Shown here piece by piece: positions 1 through 7,542 of a stretch of 64,000 nucleotides of DNA. Under the pieces are notes generated by a model. The model searched no databases. It was not told the DNA's origin and saw nothing but the letters and a program-made list of their open reading frames with translations. The position numbers were made by a program, and so were the translations under genes. The stretch's first letter is position 1; each line of letters opens with the position of its first letter. This DNA is from Cupriavidus yeoncheonensis (GTDB lineage: Bacteria; Pseudomonadota; Gammaproteobacteria; Burkholderiales; Burkholderiaceae), in NCBI RefSeq assembly GCF_905397275.1, contig NZ_CAJPUY010000026.1:1-64000 (forward strand), written 5' to 3'.

Positions 1-39
1 CGAATCGCCGCGAGCTCGCACCAATGGGTTATCGGTCAT
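1..39 (-). CDS. 5' end of an unidentified gene running off the left edge
   Basis: Only 13 codons are visible, starting MTDNPLVRARGDS at the ATG whose complement lies at 37-39. Upstream on the same strand, around 60-70, is a TATAAAA stretch that could be a -10 element. The ribosome binding site is weak. There is too little protein to identify a family, so the call rests only on a plausible start and promoter-like sequence. Confidence 0.3.
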   Translation of the reverse strand, partial: MTDNPLVRARGDS

Positions 40-287
40 CTCGGCGCTGCCGTTCCCTTTTATAGTCGTTTCTTCGCGAACGCCGGGCACAGGCTTGGGC
101 TTGGGAAGCTCAATAGCAGTCGTAGCCGTCGCGAAAACCTGCAAGGCCGCTTCGGGTCGTTCAGCGACCCTCAGTCACTCTCGCAAATTGACGATGAACC
201 TTTATTCAGGCATCAAGGGACGTGTGCCATCGCGAGCACGCAACGCGCGCCGGCGACAAGACGTTTGCCGCGAAAGTCCGGCAAACG

Positions 288-866
288 TCAGGCAAGCCAT
301 GACAGGGCATCGGCGAGCGAGAGCACCGTTGTGCGCGAATCGAACGCCGTTGAAAAGAGATGATCGTGCACGACCCGATCCGGGTCGTAGCAGCAGTCCT
401 TGACCGTGAACAGGCGGAAGTCCGCATCACTCGCATACGCAACCGACGACAGCACCACGCCGGTCGACGCAATGCCCACCATGAGCAGGTGGTCGATTCC
501 CTGCGCGGAAAGGCGCAGCTGCAGGTCAGTACCAAAGAACACGCTGGCGCGATGCGCGATGATGAGCGGCTCCGTGTCCCGCCGGCCGAGTTCCGGCGAG
601 ATCTGATCGTCGACGAAAAGACCCAGTTGCCTGATTCCCTGCCCGTTCCGGTTCAAGGGACTGACTTCCGGATAGCCCGGACTGAAATGGATCTTCGCGA
701 AATAGATGCTGACGCCCCTGGCCCGCGCAGCGTCGCACAGTTTGCGCGTATTGGACAGCAGAGTGGGTGCGACCGACGGATACAGCTCCAGGATGTCGGT
801 CTGATAGTGCATGACCACCAGAGCGGTTCTCGCAGGAACAAGCGCCGGAACTTGCATGGGCGACAT
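288..866 (-). CDS. Isochorismatase-fold (cysteine hydrolase family) protein lacking the catalytic Cys
   Basis: A 192-residue protein with the isochorismatase-like alpha/beta fold: an N-terminal VVMHYQTDIL strand carrying the conserved Asp (D24), FFGTDLQLRL near residue 111, and GIASTGVVLSSVAYASDADF at 131-150. In amidohydrolase members the strand after GIA(S/T) carries the nucleophilic Cys; here Val occupies that place. The usual catalytic Lys ahead of the (S)xF motif also appears to be replaced (AHRASVF). Cys-less relatives with the same GIAxxGVVLS pattern are common in proteobacteria and their reaction is unknown to me. The start at 866 (MSPMQV) is chosen because sequence further upstream in this frame has no family similarity; 857 is an alternative. 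Confidence 0.8.
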   Translation of the reverse strand: MSPMQVPALVPARTALVVMHYQTDILELYPSVAPTLLSNTRKLCDAARARGVSIYFAKIHFSPGYPEVSPLNRNGQGIRQLGLFVDDQISPELGRRDTEPLIIAHRASVFFGTDLQLRLSAQGIDHLLMVGIASTGVVLSSVAYASDADFRLFTVKDCCYDPDRVVHDHLFSTAFDSRTTVLSLADALSWLA

Positions 867-1025
867 AGGGCTTCGCGTTGGGGAAGGACGATCGACTCTA
901 CCACGGACATCATGAAAGGAAGCGCCAGGAAGCCAGGCCGGGCGACCATCATGCGATCCGCACCGGTGGACTAGAATCCGGCAGGCAAGGCCGTATCCGG
1001 CCTGCACATACATAGGTCCTGAAGC

Positions 1026-1550
1026 ATGACGATCATTCGATGCATCGCGCTGGCGACCCTGCTCAGCATTCCAGCGCTTTCCCAGGCCGAACCCGGTGTT
1101 CAGGTCGGCTTCTCTCCGGAAGGCTCGGCGCGAACGCTGGTTCTGGAGACGATCTGCAGCGCGAAGCACAGCATCCAGGTGCTCGCCTACGCGTTCCAGG
1201 CCCCGGACATCATGCAGGCGCTGGTCGATGCCAGGAATCGCGGCGTGCAGGTGCGCGTGGTCATCGACAAGACGCGCAACCTGGGCAAGGCGAGCATGGC
1301 GGCCATGGACTTCGTGACCCGCAACGGCGTGGAGCTGCGCACCAACGACCATTTCCACATCCATCACGACAAGACGATCATCGTCGATGGCAATACGGTG
1401 CAAACCGGCTCTTTCAACTATGCGCCGTCCGCCGAGACGGCCAACTCCGAAAACGTGGTCGTCATTCGAGACATGCCGGAGGTCTCGCGCCAGTACATCA
1501 CGCACTGGCAGTCACGCTGGGATCTGGGCAAGCCCTATCCCGGGCGCTGA
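1026..1550 (+). CDS. Secreted phospholipase D-family nuclease (Nuc-like)
   Basis: A 174-residue protein with a cleavable signal peptide (residues 1-21, ending ALSQA) and one PLD active-site motif, H114-x-K116-x4-D121, followed by the usual GSFNY segment (128-132). A single HKD motif and this length match the Nuc/EDTA-resistant endonuclease group, which works as a homodimer with one catalytic His from each subunit, cleaving phosphodiesters in the periplasm or outside the cell. It stands alone, divergent from the preceding gene and convergent with the ECF41 gene. A phosphatidyl-group hydrolase cannot be excluded, but the small size favours a nuclease. Confidence 0.85.
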   Translation: MTIIRCIALATLLSIPALSQAEPGVQVGFSPEGSARTLVLETICSAKHSIQVLAYAFQAPDIMQALVDARNRGVQVRVVIDKTRNLGKASMAAMDFVTRNGVELRTNDHFHIHHDKTIIVDGNTVQTGSFNYAPSAETANSENVVVIRDMPEVSRQYITHWQSRWDLGKPYPGR

Positions 1551-1564
1551 CGGCCCTCTCCCGG

Positions 1565-2422
1565 CTAATGCAAATGCCGCAGTTTCTCCGGATTGCGCAC
1601 CACGTAAATCGCCGCGATCTTCCCGTCCTCGATTTCCAGCGCCGTCGTCTGCAGCTCCCCATCCGCTTCGAGCGTGACAAAGCCGGGGAGGCCGTTGATA
1701 AAAACCGCGCGCACGAAGGTCGACCCCGTCTTCTGGAAGTACTTCGACAGCTGCTCGTGCACCCTCATCACCTCATCGAAGCCCAGCACCGGGTGGCCGA
1801 TCGCCGGACGCTTGCCGCCGCCGTCGGCATGCAGGCTGACATCGGCGGCCAGCATGGCGCCGAGCGCGCTCATGTCGCCGCTGCGTGAGGCATCGAAGAA
1901 CGCCTTCGCCAGTTCCAGCCCGCGTTCCTTCTCGACCTGGAAACGCGGGCGCGATTCCCGCACATGGGTGCGCGCCCGCGCCGCGAGCTGGCGGCACGCG
2001 GCCGGCTCGCGCTGGATGGTCTTCGCGACTTCGTCGAATTCCAGCCCGAAGACATCGTGCAGCAGGAACGCTGCGCGTTCGAGCGGCGACAGGCGTTCAA
2101 GCGCGAGCATCAGCGGCAGCGTGACGTCTTCCTGCCCGTCTTCTTCGAGCACGGGGTCGGGCAGCCACGGGCCGATATAGGTTTCGCGCTGGTGCCGCGC
2201 GGACTTGAGCTGGTCCAGGCACATCCGCATGACCATGCGGCGCAGGAACGCCTCGGCCACGCGCACCTCGGCGCGCTCGGCGCCGACCCAGCGGATGTAC
2301 GCGTCCTGCACGATGTCCTCGGCATCCGCGACGGAGCCGAGCATCCGGTACGCGACGCGGATCAGCGTGCGCCGCAGCGGCTCGAAGCTTGCCGCGGCAT
2401 CCGCGAGGTTGGCGTCCGTCAT
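1565..2422 (-). CDS. ECF41-type RNA polymerase sigma factor with SnoaL-like C-terminal extension
   Basis: A 285-residue sigma factor. Region 2 spans about residues 13-80 (YRMLGSVADAEDIVQDAYIRW) and region 4 about 100-160. A SnoaL-like domain (165-285) takes the place of an anti-sigma factor. The three ECF41 hallmarks are all visible: WLPDP at 86-90 in the linker, DGGGK at 200-204 and NPEKL at 277-281 (family consensus WLPEP, DGGGK, NPDKL). In this group the C-terminal domain both supports and restrains activity. The start overlaps the stop of the upstream CMD gene by one base (TGATG), implying translational coupling. A longer in-frame reading exists, but it runs into the CMD gene and lacks family similarity. 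Confidence 0.93.
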   Translation of the reverse strand: MTDANLADAAASFEPLRRTLIRVAYRMLGSVADAEDIVQDAYIRWVGAERAEVRVAEAFLRRMVMRMCLDQLKSARHQRETYIGPWLPDPVLEEDGQEDVTLPLMLALERLSPLERAAFLLHDVFGLEFDEVAKTIQREPAACRQLAARARTHVRESRPRFQVEKERGLELAKAFFDASRSGDMSALGAMLAADVSLHADGGGKRPAIGHPVLGFDEVMRVHEQLSKYFQKTGSTFVRAVFINGLPGFVTLEADGELQTTALEIEDGKIAAIYVVRNPEKLRHLH

Positions 2423-2889
2423 CAGGCCGAAGCCCTGGCAGCCTTCGCCGCGGCCGGATCGACCCATAGGCCGAAGCCGACCGCGAGGCGGTTCCAGCCG
2501 TTGATGACGTTGATCATGAGCGTGAGCTTCACCTGCTCTTCCCTGGAAAAGTGGTCGTTGAGCGCCGTACGGGCGCTGTCGAGCGCATGGCCTTCCGACA
2601 GCCGGGTCAGCGCGTCGGTCCAGCCGAGCGCCGCGCGTTCGCGATCGGTGTAGCACGGCGCTTCGCGCCAGGCGGACAGCAGGTAGAGGCGCTGCTCGGT
2701 CTCGCCTTTCTCGCGTGCATCCGCTGTGTGCATGTTAATGCAGTTCGCGCATGCGTTGATCTGCGACGCACGCACTTCGACAAGCGACACAAGGCTCGGT
2801 TCAAGGCTGCCCGCCACGGCGAGCGATGTGCCCATCCAGGACTTCATCTGGGCGGGGGCGGCGGCGAACGGGTCGAGCTTGGCAGTCAT
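2422..2889 (-). CDS. Carboxymuconolactone decarboxylase/AhpD-like protein, partner of ECF41
   Basis: A 155-residue CMD-family protein with the AhpD-type redox motif CANCINMH (C47, C50, H54). Such proteins reduce peroxides or related substrates through the CxxC pair. Together with ECF41 sigma factors they form the usual COE module (carboxymuconolactone decarboxylase, oxidoreductase or epimerase), in which this gene is the direct target. The start at 2889 is set by a strong AAGGAGATT site just upstream; the longer reading to 2952 would cover the promoter. It is the first gene of a two-gene operon with the sigma factor. Its physiological substrate is unknown. Confidence 0.9.
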   Translation of the reverse strand: MTAKLDPFAAAPAQMKSWMGTSLAVAGSLEPSLVSLVEVRASQINACANCINMHTADAREKGETEQRLYLLSAWREAPCYTDRERAALGWTDALTRLSEGHALDSARTALNDHFSREEQVKLTLMINVINGWNRLAVGFGLWVDPAAAKAARASA

Positions 2890-2923
2890 GGTTGAATCTC
2901 CTTTCAAGGGGTTACGACGACAT

Positions 2924-2951
2924 GACGAGCCAGGCCCCCACGTGTGTGACA
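2924..2951 (-). promoter_or_regulatory. ECF41-dependent promoter
   Basis: On the minus strand TGTCACA (2951-2945) and CGTC (2927-2924) are separated by 17 bases. This is the published ECF41 target pattern: -35 TGTCACA, -10 CGTC. It lies 35 bases before the CMD start codon, leaving a short leader with the ribosome binding site. The sigma factor should therefore drive its own operon. Confidence 0.8.
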
Positions 2952-3067
2952 TCGACGAAGATTTTTTTTCGCAGGACCCGGGATTGCCCGCCGTTGGGCC
3001 GGCTGGATCGGTCGGCCGGCGCCATCAGGCTGTCCGGTTTCCCACGTAAAATCCGCGTGCCGCCGCA

Positions 3068-4246
3068 ATGTATCGGTGCTATGTCTTAACATTCTGGATG
3101 CACGTCGATCTTCTTACTCTTTACCTCCTTGCGATCGGGACGCTGCTCGCCAGTGCGGGCATGACGCTGTGGGAACATCGGGCCAACCCCCGGCGCAGCA
3201 GGTCCTTGCGGATCCTGGCGGCAGGATTCGCCACGCTCGCGATGGGCTGCGCCGCCGTGCTGTGCCGTCGGGAGCTGCCCGGCGCGCTTGGCTCCGCCAT
3301 CAGCAATCTCATCATCCTCAGCGGCTATCTGCTGGTCCTGGGCGGCGTGGCATCGTTGCGCGGCCGGCGCTACCGTGCCGCCCCGGCCGGCCTGCTCTTC
3401 CTGATGGCGCTGGTCTGGGTGGCCGCGGGGTCGCGCTGGCAGGACGTGGTGTGGAACTACGTCAGCGCATTGCCGATCGCGCTCGTCAGCGCCATGACGG
3501 CCTGGGAGATGCTGCGCTGCGATGCGATGAAGTGGCTGCATTCGCGGTATATCGTCGTGGCGGTGACGGGTGTCCATGCCGTGCTCTATGCCGGCCGTGC
3601 ATTCGTGCTGCCCTGGCTGGTGGCCGGATACGGACCGGCGATCCAGGCGATCGCGAGCAAGGCCACGGTGTACGAGGGCGTCCTGTATTCGGTCATCCTG
3701 CCGATGGCGCTGCTCAAGCTCATGCGCGAGGAAGCCCACGGCCAGCTCCTGCGCGAATCCCAGACCGATTACCTGACCCGCCTTGGCAATCGCCGGTGGT
3801 TCTTTGAAGAGGGCGCGCGCGTCATCGATGGCGGGGCAGGGGGCGGACCCGTATCCGTGCTCGCGTTCGATCTCGACCAGTTCAAGGCCATCAATGACCT
3901 CTACGGCCACCAGACCGGCGACCAGGTGCTGAAGTCGTTCGCGGAAACCGCGCGGACCGTGGTGGGGCCGGACGCGATCCTGGCCCGGATTGGCGGCGAA
4001 GAGTTCGCCGCGCTGCTGTCCGGCGACGATGCCCGCCGCGCCAGGGCACTGGGCGAGACCGTCGCGAAGCGCTTTGCCGAGACGACTTCCAGCGGGACCG
4101 ACAGCCTCGGCGTGGCGGCAACGGTCAGCATCGGCCTGGCGCAGTTCGAAGGCGAGGTGCCCCCGCTGGCAGTCGGGCTTGCCGCTGCGGACCAGGCGCT
4201 GTATCGCGCGAAATCGCTGGGCGGGAACCGGCTCGAACTGGCGTAA
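3068..4246 (+). CDS. Membrane-bound diguanylate cyclase (GGDEF)
   Basis: A 392-residue protein with about six hydrophobic segments in the first 225 residues, acting as an unidentified membrane sensor, and a C-terminal GGDEF domain (about 235-392). The active site reads GGEEF at 309-313, preceded by the substrate-binding segment FDLDQFKAINDLYGH, so synthesis of c-di-GMP from GTP is expected. The product-inhibition site RxxD, five residues before the motif, is absent (VGPDAILARI), so feedback inhibition through that site is unlikely. Start choice is uncertain: an internal ATG at 3098 (MHVDLLTLYL) begins directly at the first membrane segment, and neither start has a strong ribosome binding site. 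Confidence 0.88.
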   Translation: MYRCYVLTFWMHVDLLTLYLLAIGTLLASAGMTLWEHRANPRRSRSLRILAAGFATLAMGCAAVLCRRELPGALGSAISNLIILSGYLLVLGGVASLRGRRYRAAPAGLLFLMALVWVAAGSRWQDVVWNYVSALPIALVSAMTAWEMLRCDAMKWLHSRYIVVAVTGVHAVLYAGRAFVLPWLVAGYGPAIQAIASKATVYEGVLYSVILPMALLKLMREEAHGQLLRESQTDYLTRLGNRRWFFEEGARVIDGGAGGGPVSVLAFDLDQFKAINDLYGHQTGDQVLKSFAETARTVVGPDAILARIGGEEFAALLSGDDARRARALGETVAKRFAETTSSGTDSLGVAATVSIGLAQFEGEVPPLAVGLAAADQALYRAKSLGGNRLELA

Positions 4247-4299
4247 GCGGCTGCGCCGCTCTGCTGCGGCAGGGGTGAACGCGTGCGAGCGCCCGCCAG

Positions 4300-5064
4300 C
4301 TAGCGGCCGAGGGAGTCTTGCAGGCTGAGCAGGTTCTGTGGCGCAACGCGGATCAGCCCGCCACGCGGGCTGTCGACATCCGCGATCAGCGCGAGCGAAA
4401 GCGCTACCGTCAGCGGCAGGATCAGCAGCAGCCCGATCCTCGCCGGCGCGGTCCGGGCACCGTAGCCCTGCATCACGCTGCTCAACAGGGCGATGGCGAT
4501 CATCAGCCCCCACGCTGCTACCGGAATGCGATTTCGCCACGCGGCTTCCGCATACCCCTGCGAGTTGATGACGTCGTTCATGCCGCCGACCGCCAGCGCG
4601 GTGACCGGGTTCGGCGTCTTCAGCGCGGCGTCGCGCACGACCTTCCACATCTCGTCCTCAAGCTGCGCCGTGGCGGAATTGATCTCCTGCAAGTCCGCTT
4701 CGCCGTGCGCGCGGTAGTAGCGAATGCGCTGCTCCAGATAGCGGGCCAGCAGCTTCCTGGCCTTGTCGCCGCCTTCCGGGTCCATCAGGTCCGCGCGAAG
4801 ATATTCCGTGCCGATGGCATTGGCTTCCTCTTCTTCCAGGTTCTTGCGCTGGTCGTAACGCCCCACCGCCATCGACAAGGTAAAGCCGATCAGCAGGGCC
4901 AGCAGTGTCAGCGTGGCGCCCTGCACGATGGCGAAGTCTTCGCGGCCTTCGTCGGCGATCGGCCGGATGCGGCGCAGCACAAGCGACCCGGCAGCCGTGG
5001 CCGAGGCGAGGAGGACCAGCAACAGCACGAAGAGGATGGCCGGATGTCGCAGGAGCTGGCTCAT
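4300..5064 (-). CDS. DUF4239 (bestrophin-like domain) membrane protein
   Basis: A 254-residue protein with two N-terminal transmembrane segments (about 8-27 and 48-70), a charged central domain (EEEEANAIGTEYLRADLM, then a predicted helical stretch) and two C-terminal membrane segments near 185-225. This layout and length fit DUF4239, a family of unknown function sometimes described as bestrophin-like. The start at 5064 (MSQLLRHP) has an AGGTGG element upstream and leads directly into the first membrane helix; a 24-codon extension would carry no recognisable signal. It is convergent with the GGDEF gene. Ion transport is only a guess from the family label. Confidence 0.75.
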   Translation of the reverse strand: MSQLLRHPAILFVLLLVLLASATAAGSLVLRRIRPIADEGREDFAIVQGATLTLLALLIGFTLSMAVGRYDQRKNLEEEEANAIGTEYLRADLMDPEGGDKARKLLARYLEQRIRYYRAHGEADLQEINSATAQLEDEMWKVVRDAALKTPNPVTALAVGGMNDVINSQGYAEAAWRNRIPVAAWGLMIAIALLSSVMQGYGARTAPARIGLLLILPLTVALSLALIADVDSPRGGLIRVAPQNLLSLQDSLGR

Positions 5065-5217
5065 ATCCACCTGGGAGGAGAAGTGCAACCTGATGGCGCC
5101 GGCCCTGGCGATCGCGATGCCCCGTGATCCGGGCATTCAATGCGAATCAGGCGCGGACCGACACCGGATACGGGAAAGCCATTCTATGGACACTCGCTTC
5201 GGCCAGAGCGATGCGTC

Positions 5218-5231
5218 GAAAATTTTCAGCC
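5218..5231. repeat. 14-base direct repeat, copy 1
   Basis: GAAAATTTTCAGCC, whose first ten bases are a perfect palindrome. An identical copy in the same orientation lies at 6042-6055, so the two copies bracket the VOC gene. Confidence 0.5.
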
Positions 5232-5366
5232 GGCGGAAGAAATCGTTTATGTCATCGACGCCCGCCCGCGCCGTGGTGAAGGCTTGCGAAGCCGAGCTGA
5301 AATCCTTCGCTCGATGCCCAGGGCGGGAAGGGCTGCGGAAGGATGCCGGCTACACAGCAATGTAAT

Positions 5367-5394
5367 GTGCGATGCACGTCAGCGTGCATCGCAC
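5367..5394 (-). terminator. Perfect hairpin downstream of the VOC gene
   Basis: Arms GTGCGATGCACG (5367-5378) and its exact complement (5383-5394) enclose a four-base loop, 25 bases past the VOC stop codon. There is no run of U on the exit side, only ATTACATT, so it could be a weak or Rho-assisted terminator or an mRNA-stabilising stem. Confidence 0.45.
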
Positions 5395-5419
5395 GTCGCC
5401 TCGCATAGCGAAAGGGAGG

Positions 5420-5902
5420 CTACTTCCCCGTCCGGGCGGCCTCGATCGCGGCGATGTCGATCTTGCGCATGGTCATCATCGCTTCGAAGGCGCGCTTGGC
5501 TGCGGCGCGATCGGGGTCGGTGTAGGCCGCGGTGAGCGCGCGCGGGGTGATCTGCCAGGACAATCCCCACCGGTCCTTGCACCAGCCACATTCGCTTTCC
5601 TGGCCGCCATTGTTCACGATGGCATTCCACAAGCGGTCGGTTTCAGCCTGGTCGTCTGTTGCGATCTGGAACGAGAAGGCCTCGGAGTGCTTGAAGTGCG
5701 GGCCGCCGTTCAGGCCCAGGCAGGGAATGCCGGCTACGGTAAATTCGACGGTCAGGACATCGCCCTCTTTGCCATCGGGATAGTCGCCCGGCGCGCGGTG
5801 CACGGCCTGCACCGCGCTGTCAGGAAAGGTTTGAGCGTAGAAGTTCGCGGCTTCAAGGGCATCGCCGTCATACCAAAGACAGATCGTGTTCTTGCTGGTC
5901 AT
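5420..5902 (-). CDS. VOC-superfamily (PhnB/glyoxalase-like) protein
   Basis: A 160-residue protein of the PhnB-type vicinal oxygen chelate family (often labelled 3-demethylubiquinone-9 3-methyltransferase by homology). It has the typical opening ICLWYDGDALEAANFYAQTF, the central GGPHFKHSEAFSF strand and CGWCKDRWGLSWQITP near the C-terminus. Members are small cytoplasmic homodimers; most have no demonstrated reaction. The start at 5902 is supported by CAGGAGACACGAT directly upstream; a longer reading to 5965 extends past this site. The unrelated IclR remnant lies upstream, so this gene probably has its own promoter. Confidence 0.88.
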   Translation of the reverse strand: MTSKNTICLWYDGDALEAANFYAQTFPDSAVQAVHRAPGDYPDGKEGDVLTVEFTVAGIPCLGLNGGPHFKHSEAFSFQIATDDQAETDRLWNAIVNNGGQESECGWCKDRWGLSWQITPRALTAAYTDPDRAAAKRAFEAMMTMRKIDIAAIEAARTGK

Positions 5903-6041
5903 ATCGTGTCTCCTGAAAGGTCGAGCCACGGCATGCGCTACCGTCCAGCTGTCGCGGGATCCCATATTGCGAAACCTGGCCTGCCGGATGTGACGGATGC
6001 CGTGGTCGGTCCCTCCAATGTCTCACACTCTCGCGGGACAG

Positions 6042-6055
6042 GAAAATTTTCAGCC
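6042..6055. repeat. 14-base direct repeat, copy 2
   Basis: Exact second copy of GAAAATTTTCAGCC (the other is at 5218-5231). It lies about 30 bases from the point where similarity to IclR proteins stops, which makes it a candidate junction of an old insertion or deletion. Confidence 0.5.
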
Positions 6056-6084
6056 AATGAAAAAGGACACGGCGCTGTCCCACG

Positions 6085-6309
6085 TCGGCCAGCTGGAATA
6101 CCTCGGGGCCGATGCCATAACGCCGTTTGTCATCGCGCGTGGCGAACCCTTGCTGCACGAGCATGTCGAGCAGGCGCGAGGTCGTGGCGGGTTGTGGCGG
6201 GACAGAGGCCGGTGGCGCGCGCCACGTCGCTCATGCGGCGCACTTCGGGGTCGGAGAGCGCGCGCAGTACCGCGAGCGCGCGCTGAACGGGAGAGCGGCG
6301 CGAGGTCAT
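6085..6309 (-). pseudogene. Frameshifted and truncated IclR-family regulator remnant
   Basis: From the ATG at 6309 the minus strand encodes an IclR-type winged helix (MTSRRSPVQRALAVLRALSD, then MSDVARATGL and PATT). The continuation of the wing, with MLVQQGFATRDDKRRYGIGP and EVFQLA, lies in another frame (frame of the codon at 6164). Between them is an imperfect 10-base tandem duplication (CCCGCCACAA followed by CCCGCCACGA), so PATT is encoded twice, once in each frame. Removing one copy restores the frame. Similarity ends near 6087, so the whole ligand-binding domain of about 170 residues is missing. It sits 27 bases after the acyl-CoA dehydrogenase gene, suggesting it once regulated that operon. 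Confidence 0.75.
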
Positions 6310-6335
6310 GGCCGGACGCTCAGGCGAGGATCCGG

Positions 6336-7538
6336 TCAGCCATGCTTCGACGCCCCCAGCGTGTCGCGCTTGATCTTCTTCGCGAGCGACCACTTGTGGA
6401 CTTCGGTCGGGCCGTCGTAGATCCGGAACGCGCGCAGCTCGCGGAAGGCCTGCTCGACGATGGTGTCGCGCGACACGCCGTTTCCGCCAAGGATCTGCAC
6501 GCAGCGGTCGGCGACGCGGAACAGTGCTTCCGACACGGCAACCTTGGCCATCGAGCTTTCGCTGGTGCCCGCCGATCCCGTATCGAGCACGCCGGCGCAC
6601 CAGTCGATCATCAGCGCCGCCTGCTGCAGGTCGATCAGGTTCTCCGCCAGCATGAAGCCCACGCCTTCGTGGTCGATCAGCAGCTTGCCGAATGCCTTGC
6701 GTGTCGTGGCATACGCGCGTGCGATCTCGTCCGCGCGCGTGACCGTGCCGAACCAGCGCATGCAATGGGAAAGCCGCGCCGGCGACAGCCGCACCTGCGC
6801 ATAGCGGAAGCCTTCATGGACTTCGCCCAGCACCTGGTCGGCCGGCACGCGCAGGTTGTCGATCAGGACCAGGGCATGGCCGCCCGGCATCGAGCTGTCG
6901 ATGGTGTCGATCACGCGCTCGGTGCGAATGGCGGGGTGGGGCAGGTCGACCAGGAACATCGTGGCCTGCGCGCGCTCGCCGTCGCCGGTACGCGCCATCA
7001 CGATGCCGACCCTGGCGCCTTCGGCGCCGGTGATGAACTTCTTGCGGCCGTTGATGACCCAGTCGTCGCCGTCGCGAACCGCCGTGGTGCCCAGCATTGA
7101 CGGATCCGACCCCGCACCGCCGTCTTCGGCGGGCTCGGTCATGAAGAACGCCGAGCGCGCGTCGCCGCGCACGAGCGGCTCGAGAAAGCGCGCTTTCTGC
7201 GCGGCGGATGCCACCTTGCCGAGCAGGAACATATTGCCCTCATCGGGCGCCATGGTATTGACGGCGACCGGGCCGAGCGGCGACAGGCCCGAGCGCTTGA
7301 GCACGGCGGCCGTTTCGCGCTGGTCCAGGTGGCTGCCATCGGCAAGGATGTGCGGCGTCATGACGCCCGCCGCGCGCGCTTTGGCGCGCAGTTCGTCGAC
7401 CAGTTCCTCGGTGGGGCCATGCGCGGTGCAGCGCGGATCCTGTTCGTACGGCGCCACGACGTCGCGCACGAAGCGCTCGACACGGTCCGCGATCTGCTTG
7501 CTGCGTTCGGAAGGACAGGGGGTGAACATGGGTGCCAT
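6336..7538 (-). CDS. Acyl-CoA dehydrogenase (ACAD10/11-like)
   Basis: A 400-residue flavoprotein with the three acyl-CoA dehydrogenase domains: an N-terminal helical part, a middle beta domain with FFMTEPAEDGGAGSDPSM and a C-terminal helical domain with RKAFGKLLIDHEGVGFMLAEN and ILGGNGVSRDTIVEQAFREL. The segment FRIYDGPTEVHKWSLAKK ends the active-site loop, with Asp where short-chain enzymes have Glu or Gly, as in ACAD10/11-type proteins. It should oxidise an acyl-CoA to the 2,3-enoyl-CoA and pass electrons to ETF. The acyl substrate is not readable. It lies 4 bases after the SDR gene and is presumably in one operon with it. Confidence 0.92.
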   Translation of the reverse strand: MAPMFTPCPSERSKQIADRVERFVRDVVAPYEQDPRCTAHGPTEELVDELRAKARAAGVMTPHILADGSHLDQRETAAVLKRSGLSPLGPVAVNTMAPDEGNMFLLGKVASAAQKARFLEPLVRGDARSAFFMTEPAEDGGAGSDPSMLGTTAVRDGDDWVINGRKKFITGAEGARVGIVMARTGDGERAQATMFLVDLPHPAIRTERVIDTIDSSMPGGHALVLIDNLRVPADQVLGEVHEGFRYAQVRLSPARLSHCMRWFGTVTRADEIARAYATTRKAFGKLLIDHEGVGFMLAENLIDLQQAALMIDWCAGVLDTGSAGTSESSMAKVAVSEALFRVADRCVQILGGNGVSRDTIVEQAFRELRAFRIYDGPTEVHKWSLAKKIKRDTLGASKHG

Positions 7539-7542
7539 TCCC

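Larger units (their letters stand above)
5065..5419. other. Gene-free interval between the DUF4239 and VOC genes
   Basis: No convincing coding region is seen. The interval holds the leader of the DUF4239 gene on its left, one copy of a 14-base repeat at 5218-5231, and a perfect hairpin just past the VOC gene at 5367-5394. The open frames that cross it are GC-driven and show no family features. Confidence 0.5.

Noticed and set aside
95..403. 102-codon plus-strand open frame near the left edge
   Set aside because: Arg-rich composition, overlap with the isochorismatase-fold gene and lack of a ribosome binding site make it a chance frame.
867..1505. N-terminal extension of the isochorismatase-fold gene to 405 codons
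   Set aside because: The added sequence is antisense to the Nuc-like nuclease and has no similarity to the family.
2423..2656. N-terminal extension of the ECF41 sigma factor to 363 codons
   Set aside because: It would overlap the CMD gene and precede the normal start of sigma region 2; the ATG overlapping the CMD stop is the standard arrangement.
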